Positions 8,337-17,606 of a DNA stretch of 64,000 nucleotides are shown here, one piece after another. The stretch is from positions 1-64,000 of the forward strand of contig JAFWEL010000066.1 in NCBI GenBank assembly GCA_017512905.1. Direction: 5' to 3'. A model generated the notes under the pieces. The model made no database searches and had not been told where the DNA came from. It was given only the letters and a program-made list of their open reading frames with translations. Source of the stretch: Clostridia bacterium. GTDB lineage: Bacteria > Bacillota > Clostridia > Christensenellales > Aristaeellaceae. The translations under genes were made by a program, and so were the position numbers. Position 1 is the first letter of the stretch; each line of letters starts with the position of its first letter.

Positions 8337-8370
8337 GGACCCCGGCGGAAACGCATTCCCGCCGGGGTCC
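8337..8370. terminator. Terminator hairpin after cbiD
   Basis: GGACCCCGGCGG (8337-8348) is perfectly complementary to CCGCCGGGGTCC (8359-8370) over a 10-nt loop. A short T-rich stretch (GCATTTTC) follows on the plus strand. It separates the converging cbi operon and the gene at 8388-9479 and may serve both. Confidence 0.7.
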
Positions 8371-8387
8371 GTGCATTTTCTACGGAA

Positions 8388-9479
8388 TCAATATCCCGAG
8401 TCCACGATGTGCCATTCGCCGCCGTCCTCCCGGGCCAGCCACCAGCCGAAATCCTCATATTCGGTGTCGGGGTCCAGGGCCAGAGTGTTGTCTCCGGCGG
8501 GGCTGTGGAAGTTGGTTTTGAACAGGGCGCACTGGGTGAAGTGGGTGTCGTCGTGGCCATTCAGCCAGGTCAGGTTCTCCTCGGTGCAGTTCTCGTCGCC
8601 GGCATAGCGGATGCTGTGCAGCTCGACGCCCTCCCAGGCGGCGATCCGGTCGCGGATCAGCTGCATGGCCGGAACCAGGTCCTCCTTGAGGTACAGCTGG
8701 GAATTGCCGTAGTCCACGGCGACGGGAGCGTCGGAGCGCTGGAAGTCCAGGGTATTCTCGGCATCCTCGTCCCGCAGCCAGGTCAGGATCATGTCCTCGG
8801 GCGCGCCGGCGGGGAAGAACGCGCCGGACTGTCCGAAGGCGTCGGCCTCGCCCAGCTCGGGGGCCTCGTCGGAATCGGAGATGGCCAGATTCCAGGTCTT
8901 GCCCTTGTCGTAGACGAAGCGGTTCAGCTCGCAGTCGAAGTAGACGGTGGTCTTGAACACATAGGCGTTCCGGCTCGCCGCGCCGTTGATCTCCACGTCC
9001 CAGGCGCTGCCGCCCTCGTTCTTGGCGATGGTCATGACCGCCATGCCGTCGGCGCTGTTGTATTCGCCGATCAGGCTGGCGTCGAACGTGTCGGGGTCGG
9101 GGGAAGCGGTGTAGGAGCCGCCGGTGACCTCAACCACCTTGCCGTCCTTGACGGACAGGTCCCAGGTGTGATACTGGTCGCAGGCGATGCCCGTGTAGTG
9201 GCGGGCGCCTACGGTGATCTCGCCGTCGCCGGTGGGATCGTACTGGATGACGAATTCCTTGCCCTCCAGTTCGGCCTTGCCCAGCTTCACCACGGAATCA
9301 TCCTGTTCCATGTCGTCGGCCAGCCAGCCCAGGTCGCCGTTCTCGTCGGGAATGCGGATGACGTAGCTGCCGTCGACGATCTCACCCTTGATCTCAGTCC
9401 CGGTTTCTTCCGCCAGTGCGGCGACGGCGCAGAGCGCCAGCGCTACGGCCAGCATGATCGCAAACAGTTTCTTCATCAT
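8388..9479 (-). CDS. Exported protein of unknown function
   Basis: The 363-residue product has a signal peptide (about residues 1-23, cleavage likely after ALA). The mature part is strongly acidic (many Asp/Glu), with repeating beta-like segments and no catalytic motif I recognise. Residues about 80-130 (VGARHYTGIACDQYHTWDLS onward) contain YHTWDLSVKDGKVVEV, and a similar pattern KTWNLAISDS appears later, so two related units are possible. I chose the ATG at 9479 (first Met of MMKK) because GGAGG lies eight bases upstream. The promoter shares the TGTCAC direct-repeat arrangement of the gene at 497-1129. Confidence 0.8.
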   Translation of the reverse strand: MMKKLFAIMLAVALALCAVAALAEETGTEIKGEIVDGSYVIRIPDENGDLGWLADDMEQDDSVVKLGKAELEGKEFVIQYDPTGDGEITVGARHYTGIACDQYHTWDLSVKDGKVVEVTGGSYTASPDPDTFDASLIGEYNSADGMAVMTIAKNEGGSAWDVEINGAASRNAYVFKTTVYFDCELNRFVYDKGKTWNLAISDSDEAPELGEADAFGQSGAFFPAGAPEDMILTWLRDEDAENTLDFQRSDAPVAVDYGNSQLYLKEDLVPAMQLIRDRIAAWEGVELHSIRYAGDENCTEENLTWLNGHDDTHFTQCALFKTNFHSPAGDNTLALDPDTEYEDFGWWLAREDGGEWHIVDSGY

Positions 9480-9564
9480 ATCGAACACCTCCATTTCGGT
9501 TTAAGGCCCTGCTTTGAGCAGGTGCGTCTTTCACGTATGATGTCGATTGCCTTTCGACGTGGCC

Positions 9565-9597
9565 AGTATAACCCGAATGCCGTCACAGAAGTGTCAC
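9565..9597 (-). promoter_or_regulatory. Promoter with 11-bp-spaced direct repeat, second copy
   Basis: Plus strand: AGTATA (-10, 9565-9570), 10 nt, CGTCAC (9581-9586), 5 nt, TGTCAC (9592-9597). On the transcribed strand: GTGACA-N5-GTGACG-N10-TATACT. Spacing is identical to 1166-1198. Confidence 0.6.
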
Positions 9598-9621
9598 AGG
9601 GTCAGGAAAGGCTGCTTGCGC

Positions 9622-10677
9622 TCATGAAGTCATCTCGCCGCGCAGGCTTTTTTCCATGCGGGCGCGGATCTCCCGCTTTGAAAGCCCGCGGCTGAACAGG
9701 TAATACAGCTTGGCGACGGCGGCCTCGGTGGTGATGTCATAGCCGCTGATCGCGCCGGCGTTTTTCAGGGCGGAGGAGGTTTCATAGGCCCCGAGGGACA
9801 CCGTGCCGTGAGGACACTGGGAGCAGACGATGATGATGGTTCCGTTGTCCGAGGCCTTGCGGATGATGGGCAACAGGGAATCGGCGTGGGCGGGGATGTT
9901 GCCCGCGCCGAAGGTTTCGATGACGATGCCCCGGAGCCTCTCGGTCATGATGGAGTCGAACAGGTTGAACTGTATGCCCGGAAAGACCTTGATGACCCCG
10001 ATGGGGACGTTCTTCAGCGGCTGCAGCGAAAACGATCCCCGGGCGGGGCGCAGCAGCGCGGCGTCGTTGTAGCGAATGGCGATGCCCGCCTCCGCGAGCA
10101 CGGGGTAGTTGGGCGATTCAAAGGCGATGAGGTCGTCGGCGGAGTACTTGATCGCCCGGTTTCCCCTGAGCAGCCTGCCGCCGAAATACAGGCAGACCTC
10201 ATGCACCTGGTCGCCGGCGGCGATCATCAGGGCGGTGATGAGGTTGTCCCGGGCGTCGTTGCGGATCTCGCACAGGGGAATCTGCGACCCGGTCAGTATG
10301 ACGGGCTTTGCGTTGTTGCGCAGCGTGAAGGACAGCGCCGACGCGGTGTAGGCCATGGTGTCGGTTCCGTGGAGCACCACGAAGCCGTCATATTCGCCGT
10401 AGTGCAGGGAGATGACCTCGCCGATGGCGTTCCATTCCAGTACCGTCATGTTGGAGGAATCCAGCAGGGGATCCATGTCAACGATGTCCCACAGGGGCAT
10501 GGCGTCGGATTGCAATTCCGGCATCTGCATCAGGAGCCGGTGAAACGCCTCCCGGTGCGGCGCGTACCCGGCGGCGGTGTTCACCATGCCGATGGTTCCG
10601 CCGGTGTTGACGACGAGAATCCGCCTCTTGCCGGAGGCGCCGTCGCCGGGCGCGTGGATTTTGTGGATCGTATTCAT
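9622..10677 (-). CDS. ansA: Type I L-asparaginase
   Basis: The enzyme hydrolyses L-asparagine to aspartate and ammonia. The 351-residue product has both catalytic threonine motifs: VVNTGGTIGM near residue 25 and LHGTDTMAYTASALSF near residue 103. There is no signal peptide, so it is the cytoplasmic type I form. The ribosome binding site is weak (CGGCGGC). It lies 19 nt downstream of the flavin reductase gene on the same strand and is probably co-transcribed with it. Confidence 0.93.
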   Translation of the reverse strand: MNTIHKIHAPGDGASGKRRILVVNTGGTIGMVNTAAGYAPHREAFHRLLMQMPELQSDAMPLWDIVDMDPLLDSSNMTVLEWNAIGEVISLHYGEYDGFVVLHGTDTMAYTASALSFTLRNNAKPVILTGSQIPLCEIRNDARDNLITALMIAAGDQVHEVCLYFGGRLLRGNRAIKYSADDLIAFESPNYPVLAEAGIAIRYNDAALLRPARGSFSLQPLKNVPIGVIKVFPGIQFNLFDSIMTERLRGIVIETFGAGNIPAHADSLLPIIRKASDNGTIIIVCSQCPHGTVSLGAYETSSALKNAGAISGYDITTEAAVAKLYYLFSRGLSKREIRARMEKSLRGEMTS

Positions 10678-10696
10678 GCCGCCGATGTGCGCGGGG

Positions 10697-11269
10697 TCAC
10701 CGCTTCATCAGTCCCGCGCCGGCGTTCCAGGCCTTGCCCACCTGCGCGCCGGAGACGTAGTAGCCGTGCTGGAACTGGTCGAAGATCAGCGCCTCCAGCT
10801 TCGCGGGGTCCACCTTGCCGTTTTCAGACAGCACGGATTCCTCCGCGGCGGTGTTGACGATTTTGCCGACGATGGCGTAGAAGCTGTCGGTGCTGGTGAC
10901 CTCGGCCAGCTCGCACTCCATCACCACGGGGAATTCCTCGATGATCGGGGCGTTGACGAAGGCGCTCTTCACGGCGTGATAGCCGGTGCGCTCGAACTTG
11001 TCCGCCATCTTGTTGCCGGTGGCGATGCCGAAGAAATCCGCCACGTCCATATGGGCCCGGTCGGCCAGGGCCACGGTGAAGGCCTTCGTCTTCAAGAGAT
11101 TCTGGGTGGTCTTGTGATCCTCGTCGATGAACAGCGCGATGCGGTCGGTGTTGCAGATCATGCCCCAGGCGGCGTTCATCACGTTGACCTTTCCGCTTTC
11201 ATCGTAAGCGGCGACCATCAGCACGGGCATGGGGTAGACGGCCTGTACGATACCGAGGTTTTTCTTCAT
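10697..11269 (-). CDS. Flavin reductase family protein
   Basis: This 190-residue protein matches the FMN-binding split-barrel (flavin-reductase-like) family: PMPVLMVAAYDESGKVNVMNAAW near the N-terminus, ALFIDEDHKTTQNL, then a region ending EFPVVMECELAEV. Members bind FMN and pass electrons from NAD(P)H or act as flavoredoxins in anaerobes. The ATG at 11269 has AGGATG upstream; the longer frame starting at 11413 lacks a ribosome binding site and would overlap the acsB promoter. It probably heads a two-gene unit with ansA. The partner redox protein is unknown. Confidence 0.82.
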   Translation of the reverse strand: MKKNLGIVQAVYPMPVLMVAAYDESGKVNVMNAAWGMICNTDRIALFIDEDHKTTQNLLKTKAFTVALADRAHMDVADFFGIATGNKMADKFERTGYHAVKSAFVNAPIIEEFPVVMECELAEVTSTDSFYAIVGKIVNTAAEESVLSENGKVDPAKLEALIFDQFQHGYYVSGAQVGKAWNAGAGLMKR

Positions 11270-11407
11270 GGGAATCATCCTTTCCATATATGTTTTGAAG
11301 GAACTGATGGGAATGACCCAGGCTTCGCTACTGCAATAGTACCACAAAGCCCGCCGAAATACAAGAACATCCGCGTTGGGAATGCCGACGCGGTCGGCCA
11401 AAAAATA

Positions 11408-11450
11408 TTGCATTTACATATTGACTGTGCTATAATTCCCCCCAGGGGGG
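11408..11450 (+). promoter_or_regulatory. acsB promoter with palindrome at the start site
   Basis: A weak -35 TTGCAT (11408-11413), a 17-nt spacer and an extended -10, TGCTATAAT (11428-11436). Directly after it, CCCCCC (11438-11443), A, GGGGGG (11445-11450) make a perfect palindrome covering the expected start of transcription. It could be an operator or a 5'-end hairpin. Confidence 0.6.
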
Positions 11451-11510
11451 ATAGACTTTTTTAGAAGTCATCCCGCGTTTTAATGAAAACAACATGGAGG
11501 CGATGAAATC

Positions 11511-13640
11511 ATGAGCGCATTGACTGACCTGATTTTTGCCGGTTCCAACGCGGTCGCCGGTCTTACAGAGAGCGCGGTGAACGCCGCGATCGAAAAATAC
11601 GGCGCGGATAAAAAGATAGCCTTTCCGGATACCGCCTATTTCTTCCCGACCATCTATGCCGCCACGGGCGTGAAGGTGGCCACCCTGGGCGACCTGCCCG
11701 CCTGCGTTGGCGTTTTGAAAAGCCTGATTACCAATAAGCCCGAGTTGGGCGACGCGCTGAACGCGGGCCTGGCCACCGCCGTGGGCGCGGAGATCATCGA
11801 GGGCCTGAAGTATGTCGAGGGCAGCGATCCCTATGCCACCGAGTCCGGCATCGGCTTCGTGCCCGACCCGGTGATCCGCTCCCTGGGTGTGCCGCTGGTC
11901 ACCGGAGATATCCCCGGCGTGGCGGTGGTACTGGGCAAGGCGGACGACCCCGCGGACGTGGCGAAGGTGGTCAAGGACTATCAGTCCAAGGGCGTCATGT
12001 CCTTCCTGATCGGCGACGTCATCGAGCAGTGCGCCGAGGCCGGCGTGAAGCTGGGTCTGGAATTCCGCGTGGTGCCCCTGGGCCATGACGTGACCGCCGT
12101 GATTCACGTGGTCACCGTCGCCGTGCGTGCCGCGCTGATCTTCGGCTCCCACACCCCCGGCGATCAGCCCGGGCTGCTGAACTACACCAAGGAGCGCGTA
12201 CCCGCCTTCGTGAACACCTTTGGCCCCCTGAACGAGGTGGTCGTCTCCGCCGGCGCGGGCGCGATTGCCCTGGGCTTCCCGGTGGTGGTGGACCAGGACA
12301 TTGGAGACCTGCAGGTGCCCGGCGCGCTGGAGGCCGTCACCGACCACGACGAGACCGTGAAGCGTTCCCTGGAGCTGCGGGGCATCAAGATCAAGGTCAC
12401 CGAGCTGCCCATCCCCGTGGCCTTTGCCTCCGCCTTTGAGGGCGAGATCATCCGCAAGAAGGACATGAAGGTGGAGTTCTACTCCGGCAAGAACGTGACC
12501 TGCGAGCTGGTGAAGATGCGGGACGCGGACGCCGTGGAGGACCACAGGATCACCATCGATGGCCCGGACATCGACTCCGGCGCTGGCGAATATCCGCTGG
12601 CCACCTACATCGAGGTGGCGGGCGCGAAGATGCAGCCGGACTTTGAGTCGGTCATCGAGCGCAAGATCCACGCCTGGTTCAACTACATGGAGGGCGTGAT
12701 GCACACCGGCCAGCGCAACCAGTTCCGCATCCGCATCAGCCATGACGCCTACGATAAGGGGCTGCGGCTGCATCACTTCGGCGAAGTGCTGTACAACATG
12801 ATCATGAACGAGTTCGACGCCGTGGTGGACAAGTGCCAGGTGACGCTGGTCACCGATCCGGAGAAGGCGAAGCAGGTCCTGGACGAGCTGGCCATGCCCA
12901 CCTACAATGCCCGTGACGACAGACTGGCCAGCATGACCGACGAATCGGTGGACACCTTCTTCACCTGTACCCTGTGCCAGAGCTTCGCCCCGGCCCACTG
13001 CTGCGTGGTGACGCCGGAGCGCCTGGGACTGTGCGGCGCGGTGTCCTGGCTGGACGCCAAGGCCACCTATCAGCTGAACCCCACCGGCCCCAGCCAGCCC
13101 ATTGCCAAGGTCGGCTGCACCGACGAGCGCACCGGACGCTATGATACCGTCAACCAGGCCGTCAATTCGGCCACCCACGGCGCGGTGGAGAACGTGACGC
13201 TGTATTCCATCATGGAGGACCCGATGACCTCCTGCGGCTGCTTCGAGTGTATCTGTGGCATCGAGCCCCTGTCCAACGGCGTCATCATCTGCAACCGCGA
13301 GTATTCCGGCATGACTCCCACAGGCATGACCTTCGGTGAGCTGGCCTCCATGACCGGCGGCGGCGTACAGACCCCCGGCTTCATGGGCCACGGCCGCCAC
13401 TTCATCGCCTCGAAGAAGTTCGCTTCTGCCGAGGGCGGCACCGAGCGCATCGTGTGGATGCCCAAGGAGCTGAAGGACGACGTGGCCGAGCGCCTGAACA
13501 GGACCGCAAAGGAGCTGTACGGCATCGACAACTACACCGATATGATCGCCGACGAGACCATCACCACCGACCCCGAGGAGCTGTTGAACTGGCTGACCGA
13601 AAAGGGCCACCCGGTGCTGGGCCTCGAGCCGCTGATGTAA
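11511..13640 (+). CDS. acsB: Acetyl-CoA synthase (CODH/ACS beta subunit)
   Basis: ACS joins CO, a corrinoid-bound methyl group and CoA into acetyl-CoA at the nickel-containing A-cluster. All A-cluster ligands are present. Cys486, Cys489, Cys498 and Cys508 hold the [4Fe-4S] cube, and the Cys575-Gly576-Cys577 motif holds the distal nickel. Each is exactly 20 less than the Moorella numbering, so the 709-residue protein is complete with a slightly shorter N-terminus. GGAGG precedes the ATG. No CO dehydrogenase (acsA), corrinoid protein (acsC/acsD) or methyltransferase (acsE) gene lies next to it. The neighbours are a divergent flavin reductase gene and a converging dehydrogenase gene. Confidence 0.95.
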   Translation: MSALTDLIFAGSNAVAGLTESAVNAAIEKYGADKKIAFPDTAYFFPTIYAATGVKVATLGDLPACVGVLKSLITNKPELGDALNAGLATAVGAEIIEGLKYVEGSDPYATESGIGFVPDPVIRSLGVPLVTGDIPGVAVVLGKADDPADVAKVVKDYQSKGVMSFLIGDVIEQCAEAGVKLGLEFRVVPLGHDVTAVIHVVTVAVRAALIFGSHTPGDQPGLLNYTKERVPAFVNTFGPLNEVVVSAGAGAIALGFPVVVDQDIGDLQVPGALEAVTDHDETVKRSLELRGIKIKVTELPIPVAFASAFEGEIIRKKDMKVEFYSGKNVTCELVKMRDADAVEDHRITIDGPDIDSGAGEYPLATYIEVAGAKMQPDFESVIERKIHAWFNYMEGVMHTGQRNQFRIRISHDAYDKGLRLHHFGEVLYNMIMNEFDAVVDKCQVTLVTDPEKAKQVLDELAMPTYNARDDRLASMTDESVDTFFTCTLCQSFAPAHCCVVTPERLGLCGAVSWLDAKATYQLNPTGPSQPIAKVGCTDERTGRYDTVNQAVNSATHGAVENVTLYSIMEDPMTSCGCFECICGIEPLSNGVIICNREYSGMTPTGMTFGELASMTGGGVQTPGFMGHGRHFIASKKFASAEGGTERIVWMPKELKDDVAERLNRTAKELYGIDNYTDMIADETITTDPEELLNWLTEKGHPVLGLEPLM

Positions 13641-13691
13641 GGGAGACGATAACTGGCTGATTCGGACTGTTTTGCTTAGTGCGTTCAGCAG

Positions 13692-13713
13692 GGAAAATTC
13701 TGATTTGGCGGGG
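13692..13713. repeat. Dispersed repeat, single arm (copy 2)
   Basis: GGAAAATTCTGATTTGGCGG lies between acsB and the terminator at 13791. It has the same core as the inverted repeat at 26819-26855; the second arm is not recognisable. Confidence 0.6.
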
Positions 13714-13790
13714 CTGATGGCGACGGCACATATAACAAGAATACATTATTGGTATAAGCCCAAACATCGAAAACGCGCACGGGCCGTAAA

Positions 13791-13821
13791 ACAAACCCAC
13801 CGGAGTATCCGGTGGGTTTGT
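13791..13821. terminator. Bidirectional terminator between acsB and the SDR gene
   Basis: ACAAACCCACCGG (13791-13803) pairs with CCGGTGGGTTTGT (13809-13821) over a 5-nt loop. On the minus strand the stem is followed by TTTTACGG, and on the plus strand it ends in GGGTTTGTTG. It can end both converging transcripts. Confidence 0.75.
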
Positions 13822-13846
13822 TGCGCCATAGCGTCGGATGGATGGT

Positions 13847-14650
13847 TTACGGCTGCTTGCCGATGTAGGCCAGAATGCCACCGTCGACGTACAGCACATG
13901 GCCGTTGACGAAGTTGGAGGCGTCGGAGGCCAGGAACACGGCGGGGCCCATCAGGTCCTCGGTGGTGCCCCAGCGGGCCGCGGGGGTCTTGGCCACGATG
14001 AACTGGTCGAAGGGATGGCGGCTGCCGTCGGCCTGGCGCTCGCGCAGCGGCGCGGTCTGGGGCGTGGCGATGTAGCCGGGGCCGATGCCGTTACACTGGA
14101 TGTTGTGCTCGCCGTATTCGGAGCAGATGTTGCGGGTCAGCATCTTCAGGCCGCCCTTGGCCGCCGCGTAGGCGGAGACGGTCTCGCGGCCCAGCTCGGA
14201 CATCATGGAGCAGATGTTGATGATCTTGCCGTGGCCCTTCTTGATCATGGAGGGGATGACGGCCTTGGCCACGATGAAGGGAGCGATCAGGTCCACGTTG
14301 ATGACCTTGGTGAATTCCTCAGCGGGCATGTCGCACATGGGGATGCGGCGGATGATGCCGGCGTTGTTGACCAGGATGTCCACCACGCCGACCTCGGCCT
14401 CGATCTGCTTCACCAGCGCCTGCACGGCGGCCTCGTTGGTCACGTCGCACACATAGCCGTGGGCCTTGATGCCGGCCTCTTCATAGGCCTTCATGCCCTT
14501 GTCCACCAGCTCCTGGTTGATGTCGTTGAACACGATGGTGGCGCCGCTCTGGGCATAGGCGGTGGCGATGGCGAAGCCGATGCCATAGCTTGCGCCGGTG
14601 ATCCAGGCGATTTTGCCCTCAAGGCTGAAGTTCTTCAGAAAATCGTTCAT
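13847..14650 (-). CDS. Short-chain dehydrogenase (gluconate 5-dehydrogenase/KduD-like)
   Basis: A cytoplasmic NAD(P)-dependent oxidoreductase of 267 residues. The Rossmann motif TGASYGIGFAIA is near residue 17, NNAG near 95, and the catalytic Tyr-Lys in SAYAAAKGG near 163, with an upstream Ser in ICSMMSEL. The closest characterised types are gluconate 5-dehydrogenase and 2-dehydro-3-deoxygluconate 5-dehydrogenase. The ATG at 14650 has GGAGA seven bases upstream. It follows the amino-acid type ABC operon on the same strand, separated by a hairpin. Its last 110 residues are about 92 percent identical to those of the paralogue at 59215-59994, while the N-terminal half is much more diverged. Confidence 0.88.
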   Translation of the reverse strand: MNDFLKNFSLEGKIAWITGASYGIGFAIATAYAQSGATIVFNDINQELVDKGMKAYEEAGIKAHGYVCDVTNEAAVQALVKQIEAEVGVVDILVNNAGIIRRIPMCDMPAEEFTKVINVDLIAPFIVAKAVIPSMIKKGHGKIINICSMMSELGRETVSAYAAAKGGLKMLTRNICSEYGEHNIQCNGIGPGYIATPQTAPLRERQADGSRHPFDQFIVAKTPAARWGTTEDLMGPAVFLASDASNFVNGHVLYVDGGILAYIGKQP

Positions 14651-14731
14651 AATAATCTCCTTTGATCGTTGAATATCGCGATACGGGAATGCGGCGGCGC
14701 AGGCGTCGTCGCCGTTGGGGCTTTGAAAAGG

Positions 14732-14757
14732 TGCGCCGCCTTGAAGGGGGCGGCGCA
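14732..14757. repeat. Hairpin between the binding-protein gene and the SDR gene
   Basis: TGCGCCGCC (14732-14740) pairs with GGCGGCGCA (14749-14757) over an 8-nt loop. It lacks a T-run, so it may slow or process the transcript rather than end it. Confidence 0.5.
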
Positions 14758-14793
14758 AACGGCAGTTAACGGATCAACCTTGCAGCGCTCCGC

Positions 14794-16041
14794 TTACTGC
14801 AGGGGCGCGGGATACAGGATCTTGGTATCGGTGAAGCTGAAGGGCCAGACGGTCTTCCACTCGCCGCCCTGAACCTGGGCGATGGCGACGGAGGCGGAGG
14901 TGTTGTCGCGATAGTGGGGCACGCCCGCCAGGTCGTAGTTTTCGAACTTGATGCGGTCATAGGGCAGCACGATCTTGCGTCCGCCGGGGAACTCGCCCTG
15001 GATGTCCAGCGCGGCGATGGCGTCGCGGACAGCCGCGCCGTCGGTGGTGCCGGCGGCCTCGATGGCGGTCTTGAAGATCCAGACCACGGTGTAAGACTCG
15101 GCGGAGTGGCCGTTCATGTTCACGCCGTACTCGGCCTTGAACTCCTCGTTGATCTCCTGGCCGTTGATCAGGTCGGGGTTGAACTCAACCACGGAAGCCA
15201 CGCCGTTGGCAGCGTCGCCCAGGTTGGTCAGGAAGGCGGGGTCGGTGAAGCCGTTGGCCTTCGCCACGATCATCTTGGGGGTGAAGCCCTGGGCCTTCAG
15301 GGTCTGCACGAACAGGGTCGCGTCGCCGATGTAGCTGTCGCACAGCACGGCGTCGGGATTGGCCTGCTTCAGGGCCAGGACCTGGGCGCTCAGGTCGGTG
15401 GCGTTGCTGGAATAGTCCACGGTGGCGACCAGGTCGAAGCCATACTCATCCTTGTACAGCTCGACGCAGCGGATCAGCTCCTGACCGATGGCGGCGCGGT
15501 CAGTGAAGATGGCGATGGTCTTGATCTCCTCGCCGGTCTGCTCGGAGGAGTCCTTCAGGTACTTCAGCATGTCTTCCACGTACACGCTGTTCAGCGGGCA
15601 CAGGCGGAAGAAGTAATCCATGGCCTCATGGTCGGGATCGCTCAGCTTGTCCAGAGTGGAGATGGCGGTGATCATCGGCACGCCGTACTGGGTGCAAACC
15701 TGGGCAACGACCTCGGTGACGACGGACATGTGGCAGCCCATCATGACGTCGACGTGCTCCTGGGTGATCAGGCGCTCGGCCTCGGAACGGCCCTGGGCGG
15801 GGTCGCCGGCATGGTCGCCGCGAACGACCTCGAGCTGACGGCCGTTCACGCCGCCCTTGGCGTTGATCTCGGCCACGGCAAAGTCGATGCCGCGCAGGAT
15901 GTTCTCGCCGATGGCCGCGTTGCCGCCGGACATGGCATAGATGGTGCCGATGCGGATGGGACCTTCCTCGGCCATGGTGGGAACGGTGAACAGCGCCAGG
16001 AGCATCGCCAGGACGCTCAGTATGGCAATCAGTTTCTTCAT
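14794..16041 (-). CDS. Branched-chain amino-acid type ABC substrate-binding protein
   Basis: A LivJ-type periplasmic-binding-protein fold (type I) protein of 415 residues. The signal peptide spans about residues 1-24 (cleavage near PTMA-EE), and no lipobox cysteine follows. The mature start PIRIGTIYAMSGGNAAIGEN and the segment VDVMMGCHMSVVTEVVAQV match the family. It captures an amino acid, short amide or related ligand outside the cell for the LivHMGF transporter encoded upstream. The start has GGAGG upstream. It is the fifth gene of the operon, with hairpins on both sides (16126-16143 and 14732-14757). The ligand cannot be told from the sequence. Confidence 0.9.
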   Translation of the reverse strand: MKKLIAILSVLAMLLALFTVPTMAEEGPIRIGTIYAMSGGNAAIGENILRGIDFAVAEINAKGGVNGRQLEVVRGDHAGDPAQGRSEAERLITQEHVDVMMGCHMSVVTEVVAQVCTQYGVPMITAISTLDKLSDPDHEAMDYFFRLCPLNSVYVEDMLKYLKDSSEQTGEEIKTIAIFTDRAAIGQELIRCVELYKDEYGFDLVATVDYSSNATDLSAQVLALKQANPDAVLCDSYIGDATLFVQTLKAQGFTPKMIVAKANGFTDPAFLTNLGDAANGVASVVEFNPDLINGQEINEEFKAEYGVNMNGHSAESYTVVWIFKTAIEAAGTTDGAAVRDAIAALDIQGEFPGGRKIVLPYDRIKFENYDLAGVPHYRDNTSASVAIAQVQGGEWKTVWPFSFTDTKILYPAPLQ

Positions 16042-16125
16042 GGGATTTTCCTCCTTGTTGTTTTATGATCTGCGCCGAACTGCCACGGCGCCAATCAACG
16101 TTGGGTGGGTTTGCCGGCCTGTAGC

Positions 16126-16143
16126 GGCGGCGCTTGCGCCGCC
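16126..16143. repeat. GC-rich hairpin between livF and the binding-protein gene
   Basis: GGCGGCG (16126-16132) and CGCCGCC (16137-16143) pair around a 4-nt loop in the 113-nt gap. There is no T-run. It could adjust expression of the binding protein relative to the membrane genes. Confidence 0.45.
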
Positions 16144-16154
16144 ACGTATTATCC

Positions 16155-16854
<700 letters not shown>

Positions 16855-16862
<8 letters not shown>

Positions 16863-17604
16863 AGGCCGCGCCTCCCTTCGTACCCAGATAGACCTCCATG
16901 ACATAGGGATCGTTCATGACCTGCCCGGGCGTGCCCTCGGCGATCTTTTCGCCGTGGTGCAGCACGATGACGCTCTCGCACAGGCTGACCACCGCCTGCA
17001 TGATGTGCTCGATCAGGAAGATGGTCACGCCGGACTGGTTGATCTGGCGGATCAGCTCGATGGCCGCCTCGGTCTCGGCGGGGTTCAGGCCCGCCATGTT
17101 CTCGTCCAGGAACAGCAGCTCCGGCTTGGTGGCCAGGGCTCGCGCCATCTCCAGGCGCTTCTGGTCCGGGGTGCCCATGTCCTTGGAGAGAATGTGCCGC
17201 TTTTCGTACAGGCCGGTGAATTGCAGGATGTCGATGGCCCGCTCCCGGGCCTCGTGCTCGTTTTTCGCGGCGGCGTGGCCGAAGTAGCAGGAGGCCACCA
17301 CGTTTTCCAGCACACTCAGGTTTTTCAACGGCTTCATGATCTGGAACGTGCGGGCGATCTTCATGTTCGTGTAATCGTAGGCCTTCTTGCTGGTGATGTC
17401 CTGACCGCGGAAGAAGATCCTGCCCTCGGTGGGGGGATAATAGCCGCAAATCATGTTGAAGGTGGTGGATTTTCCCGCGCCGTTGGGGCCGATCATGCCG
17501 GTGATGCCGCCCTCGCGGATGGAGAAGGACACGTCCTTCACGGCGGTCAGGCCCTTGAAGCGCTTGGTGATGTGTTGCACTTCGATAATCGGTGTGTTCG
17601 CCAT
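16855..17604 (-). CDS. livG: Branched-chain amino-acid type ABC ATPase
   Basis: The second ATPase subunit, 249 residues. It has Walker A GPNGAGKST, Walker B LLFLDENMAGLNP, and the LivG-specific C-terminal extension ending MNDPYVMEVYLG. The signature motif, normally LSGGQ or similar, reads DMGTPDQKRLEM, so the canonical SGG is replaced; this is unusual and could alter ATPase activity. The ATG at 17604 has GGAGG seven bases upstream. It overlaps livF and lies 2 nt after livM. Confidence 0.92.
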
Positions 17605-17606
17605 GT

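Noticed and set aside
11430..13610. A long minus-strand open frame opposite acsB
   Set aside because: The plus-strand ACS protein has every cluster ligand at the correct spacing. The antisense translation is low in complexity and has no known motif.
11511..13640. A complete Wood-Ljungdahl carbonyl branch
   Set aside because: Only acsB is found in the window. The neighbouring genes are asparaginase, flavin reductase and amino-acid type transport genes.
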